Shown here one piece after another: positions 47,271 through 57,800 of a stretch of 64,000 nucleotides of DNA. The position numbers and the translations under genes were made by a program. The notes beneath the pieces are model-generated. The model saw nothing but the letters and a program-made list of their open reading frames with translations, made no database searches and was not told where the DNA came from. Source of the DNA: Catenaria anguillulae PL171 (taxonomy: Eukaryota; Blastocladiomycota; Blastocladiomycetes; Blastocladiales; Catenariaceae); NCBI GenBank assembly GCA_002102555.1, contig MCFL01000001.1, forward strand, positions 186,001 to 250,000. The letters run 5' to 3'. Each line of letters begins with the position of its first letter. The stretch's first letter is position 1.

Positions 47271-49763
47271 ATGCTGGCCGCTCCTCCCGCTCACTCTCAA
47301 GCCCACCCGCGACACGCCCGCGCAAAGTCCGCTCCAGGCACGCCGGGCACGGGGACTGTAGCGAGCAAGGCCTCGGCCTCACCCCCGGCCCCAACCGACC
47401 TCACAGCCCACTTTCACGCCCTCGCAAAGGCCGCCGCCCACCACCCAGACTGTCCCGCCCTCGCCAGGGCCATCACGTGCATGCAAAACGGCAACGGGTC
47501 GCGCTTCCTGGCACACGTGCGCCAAAAGAAGATCCACCACCAGCTCGCCGACCTCTCGCAGCACCACCTCGCACACATTGGCCTGCTCGCCGCCTTCAAC
47601 AATTGCCCCGACGCTCTCTCCTGGTTCCTCAAGCACACGCGATGCGACCCGGCCGACTCGCTCCTCTTTTTTGTCCTTGCCAATCCGGACAGATCACACT
47701 TTCTGCGCCTCGCCCTCGAGTCGCCAAAGCTCAACCTGCACGACGACCGTGTCACGCATGCCTTCACCAGGGCCCTGTACGCCAGGCGCGAGGCTGCCAT
47801 TCATGTGTTTATGGACTTTCCGACTCCCAAGCTCATCCACCTGGCCTTTCGCTCGGCACTCTTTCTCGAGTCGATTGGCGACGAGCCCCTCATTGACATT
47901 CCCGAAGTGTGCGCCAAACTGCTCGAGTATACCTGCATGCAATGCCCCGAACCTATCCCTGTCCCGCCCTGTGCGACCTTGCCGCTGTTTCCTCAACTCC
48001 CTCCACCGCCACTCTCCTTGTCCTCGTCGTCGTCAAGGCGCTCTGCGTCTGCAGCTCGCGCGCGGCTCACATGCATGCCCAAACCCGTGCTCAAGCGCAT
48101 TGTGCATTACTTGGATGCGCACGCCGCGTATGCCCTTCGATTCACTTGCACACGCATGTACAAGCGTGTCCCCGTGGATCATCTTGTCCCCGACCGCTTC
48201 TTGCTGCTCGCTTACACCATCTTTCACCGCGACTTTGCAGCTGCGTCCGAGTCGGGCGATTCTGAGGATGACGACGGAGATGGCGAGTATGAGCCAGACT
48301 CGGACGACGACGATGACGACGACGAGATCTGGGAGTCTATCCACGACTCGCTACACTTGCTTGCGGTCCACCCGCGCGTCATGCGATCTACACATCTCCG
48401 CACACTTGCCCTGATCTTGGCCATCCGTGAAGGCCTTTGGTCACTTGCCTCAGACATTCTCAGCGGCGTCACCTCCACCTGCACCAACGCACTGACACTT
48501 TCCGCCAACGCCGATGCACGATCTCGGTCGCGATCCCGCCGCCCACCCGTCCTTGCGCGCCTTGACCCTGCCGTGTACATTTGGGCCATATGCACGCAAC
48601 TTGGACTGCTGTCTTCACCCGACGACACGGCCGCCGCATGCGGCAACCACGAATGCTGCGCGCACGTGTGCGATGCATCGTGTCCCGTGTACCACGCCAG
48701 TCAATCCACATTTACAGCTGCTCGACGCACGGGCGGCACGGGCACGGCTGGATCCACCTCGTCCACCGACTCGGAGTGCACCAACAACCAAACACACACC
48801 CCGCACCATCACCACGTGCACCGTGGGTCGCCCGTCACGCCGCCCGCCCTGCACACACTCTCCTTGCTCGTGCGTCACCTCGGCACGCGCGCGTGGCTGT
48901 TTCTGCACCACCCGGACTTTGCGCGGCTGCTCGCCCTGCTGCCTCCCGACCCATCGGTCGACTCGGACCGTGCACTTGTATTTTCCGTGCTGGTGCCACT
49001 TGTCCGCGGACAATCCGACCTCGTTGTCCAGCGGCTCAAGTCGCTTCCCCCGGAAATGCTCGCCACTATGGACGTGGACGAGGGCGCCGTGCGCAACATC
49101 TTGTGTGCGGCCATTCGCCTTGGCAGCGTGGCACCCGTCCGGTGTCTCATTGACACGCTCAAGGTGCGGCCTTGGGACGTGGACGTGTACGGACACGCGC
49201 ATTTGTGCCGGTTGGCGGCGGCCAGCGGGTCGCGCGACATGCACGATTTGGTTGCGCGATGGTTGGGCACGGATGGCAAAGTCCCGCCGTATGCTGGGTC
49301 GGGGGTCAAGTCGGCCACGGCCCAGCGGCTGCGCGCCAAATCGGCTGCGGCCGCGGCGGTCACTTGTTCGGCAACCGCTTATGTCGACGAGTACGAGGCA
49401 GGGACGGTTCCGCCGCCCCCGCACCGCGAGTGTATCATTGCGGCCAAACTCAACGGGCACGACGACCTGGCATTGCACATTTTGAAGCAGTGTGAATACC
49501 CTGTGGACGATCCAAGGATTGCCGCCTTCTTTTGTCCGTGCTGCGTGGCAGAGAGCTTGGATCCTGAGGGCGTCAAGACCGTCAAGGAAGGGCTCAAGGC
49601 CATGGCCGGATTGGCGGTGGCGGCAGCCGCGTCGTCGGGATGTAAATCGGCGGCGGCCGCCAAACAGACTGCCCAACTGCACGGGCAGAATCAGGCTCAG
49701 CAGCAGCAGGGAAAGCCAAGGGGTGCAGGCAAGGGTAAGGCGTCCGGTGCGGCCATGTCGTGA
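47271..49763 (+). CDS. F-box-like protein with acidic insert, unknown function
   Basis: Single exon, 830 aa; ATG at 47271 (MLAAPPAHS), since the frame upstream starts at TTG. Residues about 269-305 (MPKPVLKRIVHYLDAHAAYALRFTCTRMY) fit an F-box-like pattern: proline start, IL-x-YL, then a cysteine/threonine helix end. An acidic Glu/Asp run (about 325-347) follows. The rest is a series of helical pairs with ankyrin-like or HEAT-like character, for example HLCRLAAASGSRDMHDLVARWL. A Cys/His cluster (CGNHECCAHVCDASC) lies near 460. The C-terminus is Gln/Lys/Gly-rich. It faces the LRR-like gene with little intergenic space. Confidence 0.72.
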   Translation: MLAAPPAHSQAHPRHARAKSAPGTPGTGTVASKASASPPAPTDLTAHFHALAKAAAHHPDCPALARAITCMQNGNGSRFLAHVRQKKIHHQLADLSQHHLAHIGLLAAFNNCPDALSWFLKHTRCDPADSLLFFVLANPDRSHFLRLALESPKLNLHDDRVTHAFTRALYARREAAIHVFMDFPTPKLIHLAFRSALFLESIGDEPLIDIPEVCAKLLEYTCMQCPEPIPVPPCATLPLFPQLPPPPLSLSSSSSRRSASAARARLTCMPKPVLKRIVHYLDAHAAYALRFTCTRMYKRVPVDHLVPDRFLLLAYTIFHRDFAAASESGDSEDDDGDGEYEPDSDDDDDDDEIWESIHDSLHLLAVHPRVMRSTHLRTLALILAIREGLWSLASDILSGVTSTCTNALTLSANADARSRSRSRRPPVLARLDPAVYIWAICTQLGLLSSPDDTAAACGNHECCAHVCDASCPVYHASQSTFTAARRTGGTGTAGSTSSTDSECTNNQTHTPHHHHVHRGSPVTPPALHTLSLLVRHLGTRAWLFLHHPDFARLLALLPPDPSVDSDRALVFSVLVPLVRGQSDLVVQRLKSLPPEMLATMDVDEGAVRNILCAAIRLGSVAPVRCLIDTLKVRPWDVDVYGHAHLCRLAAASGSRDMHDLVARWLGTDGKVPPYAGSGVKSATAQRLRAKSAAAAAVTCSATAYVDEYEAGTVPPPPHRECIIAAKLNGHDDLALHILKQCEYPVDDPRIAAFFCPCCVAESLDPEGVKTVKEGLKAMAGLAVAAAASSGCKSAAAAKQTAQLHGQNQAQQQQGKPRGAGKGKASGAAMS

Positions 49764-50110
49764 GATGAACGCGCCGTCATCCCCTGAAGGGCTCGTGTGT
49801 CATGATTCAGTACCCCAAGTTCCTCGTGTTTGTTTTCTCTTCTTGTTTTACCCCCCATCCATCCGTTATATCACATATCCGCTCCTTTTTTGTTTCTCGG
49901 GTTAGCTCCTTCGTTACTTTTTCCTCTGTGAGCCTTCCGTTTGAAACAGGCTCCGGTAGTATCGTTTTACCTTACCCCATTACGGCGTAATCTCGAGCGT
50001 CTTGACTCTTTTGTCGTGTTTGTATGTATTTATGTATGTAACACTATCCAATTCTGGTCCATTCGTCCGTGAATGCCTGGCAGCTTAACGACGTGCCCTG
50101 TGCAAAAAAA

Positions 50111-50220
50111 TGTCCGGCAAGCCGGACATTCCACGGCCGGACAAAATGTCTGCGATAAATCAAGCCACCTCAACCAGCGTTTGCTGCCGGACATCCTGAC
50201 TGATCGCCGGACATATAAAT
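50111..50220 (+). promoter_or_regulatory. Cluster of GCCGGACA motifs ahead of a TATA-like box
   Basis: Five copies of an 8-bp word: TGTCCGGC (50111, inverted) and GCCGGACA at 50121, 50136, 50186 and 50206. The first two form a perfect inverted repeat with a 2-bp spacer. The last copy is directly followed by TATAAAT (50214-50220). The layout looks like a binding-site array for a dimeric regulator, but no gene was found immediately downstream. Confidence 0.5.
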
Positions 50221-50671
50221 GGACTCACGACCTGGCTCTCGCTGGCTAGCTTGCTAGCTCATGCTGGCATGAATATGAATATGCCAGAATATGCATTGCG
50301 GCGACATGTACGGAAGCTCGCAGCAACTTAGCACAAAGGATATAATGAAATGATGAGTGTTCATAGGAGGTAATAAGACATAGGTCCAAACGGGATGGGA
50401 ACGGGAAACGAAGTCTTGCTTGGCACTTGGAAACGTTTGTACATCCTGTTGGCGACATAGAGCGTCAGTAATGTGTGGGTCAATACAGGCAATTGAAGGT
50501 GGAGGACCGACCAGAAGATACACACCTTGGGTTACGAAGACATTCGTACAACAAGTACTTCACATTGATGACATGTTGTCATCGTCGCGAAGCCAGGAGG
50601 ACATGGCTGTAGAACACAGGAAAAAACACTTGAGAATGTGATATGTATGTGCCTGTTGATGGTGGGCAGCT

Positions 50672-51143
50672 GCCAAACGAATGAGAGCAAGTGCGAGAAT
50701 GCAACGAACCGTTGGTGGACTGGCGAGCAGCGGCCAAGCAAATGAGAGCAAGTGCGAGAGGGCAACGAACCGTTGGTGGACTGGTGGCAGGCAGCCAAAC
50801 GAATGAGAGCAAGTGCGAGAGGGCAACGAACCGTTGGTGGACTGGCGGGTGGCGGCCAAACAAATGAGAGCAAGTGCGAGAGGGCAACGAACCGTTGGTG
50901 GGCGGCCAAACAAATGAGAGCAAGTGCGAGAGGGCAACGAACCGTTGGTGGGCGGCCAAACAAATGAGAGCAAGTGCGAGAGGGCAACGAACCGTTGGTG
51001 GACTGGCGGGTGGCGGCCAAACAAATGAGAGCAAGTGCGAGAGGGCAACGAACCGTTGGTGGGCGGCCAAGCAAAGAGGGCAACGAACCATTGGTGGACT
51101 GGCGAGCGGTGGCGGGCAGCGGGCGGCGGCGGCCAAGCGAATG
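50672..51143. repeat. Minisatellite with 61-bp and 50-bp unit forms
   Basis: Copies of a unit starting ATGAGAGCAAGTGCGAGAG occur at 50681, 50742, 50803, 50864, 50914, 50964 and 51025, followed by a degenerate copy. Spacing is 61, 61, 61, 50, 50, 61. The short form lacks the 11-bp ACTGGCGGGTG-type segment. Units are very similar, so the array is young. Confidence 0.93.
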
Positions 51144-51883
51144 AATGTTTGGGGCATCACAGAATCGAGCATCACAAACTTCCTTTGTGCAGTTTGCTGT
51201 TGGAAGGATGGAACGAATTCGAACTGGCGACGGACGGTGGCTACGGCGGCAGTAAGCCGTAGGAGAAGTTGGAGTGCTTTGCATATGGTACCGGTCTGGT
51301 CATTGCGGCGGGTTCCGTACGCTGTGGCATCATTTCTAGCTTCCATCTGTCTTTCGACATTGTTTGTGAGGGGCCAGAGAAGAGGATGCGATGAGTTGGG
51401 CTAGCCCTGATGTAAATATTGTGTGTTATGTTTCGCGATTGTGTTGACGCAGCCAGATGTGATCGGGTCGAGGAACAGTGAACTGTCGCCCCTCGTCGAC
51501 TATTTCCATACGTGTACTTCTCTCCACTCGATAAAATCGGCCCAAACTTGGATATGTTGTGCCAATAAGTCTGAGAAATACTTTCAAATTGGTTGTAGAC
51601 TTGTGTAAGCTCGGGCTCGCACTGCATTATGTTTCGCGATTGTGTACACTGCACATGCCTCCATCGTAAATCGTGTCAACCGCCTGTCTGCCGCAGTTGG
51701 GCACAGATGAGTGGATCTGTGAAAGGATCGGTCGCCGACGCGCGCCTGTGCCGACCTGTGGACATCTGTTCGCAGCTGTCGGGGGGTCATCTTCAGATCA
51801 ATACAGGTGTCCACAGATTGCCACAGGGAGCACAATAGAACAGAGAAAAGACAACTTTAGTGCATTAAGCTCTTATTTCCCTT

Positions 51884-54800
51884 TTATTCCAGATTATACT
51901 GCCAATGCGGCTGGCGAACCATATGGAACACCTCGCGATCAACAAACTCGTTCAGCAACCATTCATCACAATCATGCACAATCCAACTGTCTCTGTCCTC
52001 GTCGTCTTCCCCTTCTTCAAACACGTGATTGGCAAAGTGCGGCACAAGGTGAATGGGAGCAATAAACGAATCAATCCCAACCGCCTCCAGCTTACTTTCC
52101 TTTGCCAAAACAATCAGCCCGCTATTTGGTTCCTTTGCAATCATGTCGCGCGAACGGTGACGGAAACGGGAATACATGGTCCCAACAGCGACATGAAAGC
52201 GATTGCAATCAGGCGGTGCACTATCATATGAGAAGGAGAGAAAGACTTGAGGGCGAAAAACTGCGTGCTTGCCTCCAGGCCGCATGACCTACATGACGCG
52301 TGGTATGTGTGAAAGAGCGATGTAAATGCGCTATGACGTTGAGCAGACATACCACTGCAAAGTCCCTTCGCATTGAGCCGTGGTACGAAGTGAGCCGACC
52401 ATGGATTGGCTCAGTCATGGTGGTGTTTTCAAGGCGGCTCCAGCGGCGAAGCTCCAGGAGCTGTGATGGCATGATCTAAATCCAAGATGAAAATGCATAA
52501 TGCAAAATGCGAGATTGAGTGATTTGCTTGAGCATATTGGTTTTGCAGAAACAGGCGCACCGAATGAATGTGCGGTAGCACACGCTCAATGGCCTGCCGA
52601 TTCACATGTCCAAGTGGCCTGGGGAAGTGTCGGGTGTGTCAGTTTTCCCTCACCTTCAACCACACAATGAGAAGGACGACATACGGATTTGCAATCTGGG
52701 TCAGGACGAACCTGGCCAAGGCGTCCCTGGTGCCCGTGGCGATTGGGAAATCTTCCTCCAGTTTGGACAGGTCGACCCCTTTGCGACGCCGCCGATACTT
52801 GGGCACAATAAAGCGCAATGACACGGCGCCTCTCTCCTTCACACGCACCTCTCCACCCTCACCTGCGCTTGCTATCTCCTTCAACCGTACGTCTTTTGCG
52901 AGCCCCAAGTCGCGGTCTGTGTCGCGACTGCTACCGGCTGCGTTGTCCTGCGGTTGCGATCGCGATGTCGACTTGGCTGCACGCCGCATCCGCGCCGTCG
53001 TCTGCTCAATGAGCGTGTCGAAATCGCCCTCCCATGGGTCAAACTCGTCTTCGTCGCTGTCATCACCACCTGCGTCCTCGCCAGTGTCATCATCATCAAC
53101 ATCTGACACTGACATGGTTTCCAAGCCGGCCGCAACAGGCCGGACGCGCTCCAATGGCACTCCAGGGAGCCCGAGGTCACGGACGCTGTCAATCTTGCCA
53201 ATGAGCGCCTCCAGATCGCGGCTAAATGTGCGGCCGCGCATGAGCGCAGGGTGATACGTGGCAAGGAATGCAAACTGGCGGGTGATGGCGTCACGGGCGA
53301 CGACATAGCGAAACGCGCCATGCTCAAGCACCGTCCTGTTGCTCGTCCGTTTTGCTGGCGCTTTCACGCCGGCCTTGTGAGGTAATTCAACCGTGACCTC
53401 GGTCGATGTGCGCATGGGCGTGCCAAACTTGCGAATGGACGAAGGGTAGTGGACAATCATGTGGAATGTGAGAGCTTGAGGCATGTTGAGGTCAAGGTGC
53501 TTGTAGAAATCGGGCACGAGCGAAAAGAAAGTGGTGATTTCTGCTTCTGCTGCATTGATGATCGAGTCCGAAGAAATGGGAATGCAAAGCAAGTTGACGA
53601 GCTGTAGACGGGAGAATTGTCAGCTGACTGTTGTGTAACTCAGTATGATGTAGGTCAGTAGCCGGCAACGCACCCTGGCGAAAGAAGCAAATATTTTGGT
53701 AACTGCCGAGTTCACCTCAGGGTCGGCAAAGAAACCAACGAGAATGGCGGGCATGACCTGTGATTCATGCACACGGTGTGAGAATGCTGCATTTGCTGGA
53801 GCACGAGAACAAACATACTGCAAGTAGTGAACGCCATTCATGCCCGGTGAGACTCTCAAATGCAGCGCCGTTTGACGGAAGACGAATCGGTCGAGATGAG
53901 AAGCACGGAACGGAGCGCAACCGGCTGTTGAGAAGCTCGCGGGACTTGCTGGTTAGGCTGTCGCTGAGTGCGCCCATGACATGACGGCCAAAGACTCCAA
54001 TATCGAGCTGATGCAAAGAATCAACGGCAAGTGAATTGAATACGTCAAACATGGGGTGCAACTTCCAGAACGGGCTCTGTAATGTCAATTCCACGTGAGT
54101 TAGGGTTTGGCTGAAATCCGTTCGGGGAGAGCGAGCGAGAGGCTGCAACAGGCAGGGCGCTCATTTGAGCAAGAGAGCATGAGAGACGGGGAGAGTGTAC
54201 CATGCGCAAATGAACACCTAGTTTTGCCTCCATCTTTTTCACTTCCGCCTTGGGTTGATTCCGACTCTCTGCGTGTGCCTGTTGCACGCGAGACGACGTG
54301 TGCAAATTGTGAGGGCAGGTCACGCGAATCATCATGTCACCATCCAGTGTCAAACACATGGGGCATGTAATGCCAGACTTGGTCAGCGTAATGATTGCGA
54401 GTTCGGGTAGGTCGGCAAGGTAAGCGAGAATGTATGGATGTGCAAGATACACATTGCCGTTTGGCAGACGAACTTGGAAACCCCTGTGTGGAAAACACAG
54501 TTACACTGGTTAGGGGACTGGACAGTGTAACATAGTAAGAAACAAAGAGCTGATATACCGGTGCATTGCCTTTCGGAAATCGTTGTCGAAAAGTGCTTCC
54601 ATGAGTGCACCAAAGACACTTTTGTTAATGGACGAGGAGGACGATTTGTTCGCGACATCAGCATGGACCTTTTCGGGCTGGACGAGGTAGCCAAGGAGAA
54701 CAGATGCGAGGAGGTGTGGCTTGCTGCGATCGGTCGACGAGTGAATAGGGAGTGAAAGGTAAATCGGATGCAATGAGCGGCGATTGTGAACCTATGCGAG

Positions 54801-57800
54801 TGAAATAAGTCAATCAGCTCGAGTGTTAGTCCAAGCTGGCAGGCTCGTCAGTATGAAAGCGACTGACAGTACTGTAGTGCTGCGAATAGACAGAACGCCC
54901 GCCGCAGGCGAACGCAAAAATGGTAAGCAACAACACGCACAGAGACCGTGACCAAATTCACGATATGAAACAACAATGCCATGACCTGTGACACATTAAG
55001 AGGCTCAGGAAACGGGTGCGCTGTGACGCACAAGGTTGTTTTTGGAACAAGCCGTGGCTCACTCTCGGCTTGCAGCATCGGACCTGCATGACATGCATCA
55101 AGATGCATGCAAGGAATGCAAGGAATGGCTCGATCATGAGAAGGCGATGGAAAGGGTCATCGGTGGGCAGCACAAACAACAACCGGTCCCACATATTCAA
55201 TGACACTTTCTTCAAATGGTCACTATGTATTCTAGCTGAATGGTAGCCTTTCCTCAACTGTCCCCATCGATAGTATTCTCCAACAACCACAGACTGCACT
55301 ATAGCCCCGAACCAGCATGGCTTCTTTACCTGACCTTCCATCGTCATTGCATTGCGACTTCTTTGCCGACTGTGGCCGTGCCTACGTTTCGAACTGCGAC
55401 GATTGCGAAATCTGCTGCTGCGAAGAGCACCAGTCCCGTCACCACCCTGGTTGCCCCCAGTTTGCTTCTGGCCCTGACTCCAAACCAGATGCCACCAGTC
55501 AAGACCCTGATCACCAGCGTTTGGCCAAGGCATCATCCAAATCGCTGCCCGACAAGAACAAAAAGAGGAAGCTCAAGCAGACCACCTTGACTTCATTCGC
55601 CGTTCGGGTCACAAAGGAGGACATCGCCAATCAGCATGAACAAGCTCATGCCCGGCTCTCTGCCGCTCAGCAAGAACGCAAGGAGAAGGCTGCAGCCACG
55701 AAACTGCGCAAGGAGGCGGCCAAAAAGGAGCGCGCCCGCCTCCGCCAAATCAAGTGCCGCCAGCTGAAAAAGCAGCGCGAGATTGAGAGCGGGATTCGTG
55801 GTCTGGATGGCAAGATTAATGCCAAGAAGCGACGCGTACGTTGGTTGCAATGCTTGTCAAAGCTGCATTTGTCTCACCACTCGGTGCCGATCGACTTTTT
55901 TCACAGTTGGATGACGTGCTCCAAGATCATTCCGATTCTGCTGTTGGCAAGATTGTCGAGGAGAAGGCGTTTAAAACCAAACGGACAAACTGGTTTGCGC
56001 CGCACCTTATTTACCTTATTGACCGCGAGCTCAACAAGTGGTCATCCCTTGATCGCATGGTTAATGCGCTCAAGCGGACCTACCCAGGCCTGTTCAAACA
56101 CGTTTCACAAGTCGTTTGTGTCCAAGTGGACTGACAAGGAGGATGGTAAGCTGAAATGGAAGCCAGCTGCCCTCTTGAAGGTCAAGGCCAGTAAGACCTA
56201 CCTTACATCAGCCAAGGTTGGTCGGAAAGACATCTTGGCACCATACCCGGCTGTCAAGAATGAGCTTGTCACAGCTCTTCTCAACTTGCGTGCTGCTGGT
56301 ACATTGCCTGCTTGCCAACCTGTTTTACCACCCAAGCTCACTTTTCTTTTGTCTACATCTCTACCAGGAACACCAATCAATTCCTCCATCATCCGCCCAT
56401 TTGTTCTTGGCCTGCTGCAGGCCCGATGCCCTCAAATCTTTGATGTACCTGTTGGCAACAAATCCGCTCCTTTCGTTGCCTCCCGCCAGTATGCTTCATA
56501 CACTCTCAGGCCTGTTTTGCGAACAAATGAACCAGTCTCCTTTCTTACTGTTCTCCCTAATATCTTGTGTGTAGATGGATTCGCGCGTTTGTCGCTGAGA
56601 AACCGTTGAACTGGTCATTTCGAGTTGGAACAACGGCATCGCACAAGCTTCCATTGGATTGGCAAGAGCAAGCCATCAACTTTGTGCGTCATTGTGCCAA
56701 GATCGTGACCCTCAATCGCATCCCGGCCACTCAAGTCGTGAACTGGGACCAAACGGGTGTGTCATACACGCCTGTTGGCAACCAACGCACGTACGAGACA
56801 AGGAACTCGCGGGATGTATCCATCATTGGCAAGGAAGAGAAGCGCGCTTGTACGGCCACCTTGACGTCTGCCCTGTCCGGTGATGTGACACCAGTTCAAG
56901 TCGTTTTCCCTGGCAAGACCAAACGCGCGCTGCCGTCAATTGACTCCGAAACCGTCTTGCCGGTGCCCTCAGGTAAGGCAGGCAATCATTGGGCGAACTT
57001 TGATACGCTCAAGGACTATGTGACAACTGTTCTTGCGCGGTATTTGGTCAAGGCGTGTGAGAAGTCTGGAGTCAAGCACACACTCTTGATCTTCGATTGC
57101 TGGTCGGTGCACCGCACTGATGAGTTCCGCACGTTCCTCAAGCAGCACCTGGCAGACCTTGGCATCACAGCCCACATTCGGTATGTTCTCATCATTTTTT
57201 TCCGTTGGATCATTTGCATTGACATTATTTACCCTTATTTACCCGCTTGATCATGTCAAGGTTTGTCCCAGCCCACTTGACAGGCAAGTGCCAGCCGGCT
57301 GACGCAACCTTGCAACGTGTGTACAAGCATGCCGCCAAGCAGGCATGGTGCCAAGTATTCGCCGACATTGTCAAGAAGGAGATTGACAATGGTGCAGACC
57401 CCAAGACGCTCAAGCTCGAAGAAGGCGTGGATGTCGTCCGTGACCGCCTGGCGCGTTGCATGGTCAAAGCTTTTGACAGCATCAATGACCCAGAGATTGT
57501 CAAGGCGGCCTGGCGTGCATGCAAGGTTGGCGAATACTCGCTGGGCAGCATTTGTGACATGGAGTTTGGCTTGCGGTGCATCCGCGAGTTGGATGAGATT
57601 GAGCGCAGTGTGGGTGGTGCAGGTGCTGGTGAAGATGAGGACAAGGACAAGGACGAGGACGAGGACGAGGACGTGGGTTCCATGGAAACCGCGTTTGGAT
57701 CGTGGGATGATGGGGACGAGGTGACCGTGGATGAGTTGAAGCAGGCACTGATGGGTGGTGAGTGTGCCAATGGCGGTGAAGATGGAGGTGAGTTGCTGGC

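Larger units (their letters stand above)
49764..51883. other. 2.1-kb repeat-bearing gap
   Basis: No protein gene is supported. The long open frames at 50530-51400 on both strands are products of the minisatellite, which has few stops in any frame. The span also holds a GCCGGACA cluster and a 19-bp direct repeat (TTATGTTTCGCGATTGTGT at 51426 and 51627). Confidence 0.6.

Noticed and set aside
50530-51400. Long overlapping open frames over the minisatellite
   Set aside because: They arise from repetition of a stop-poor unit in several frames and have no domain.
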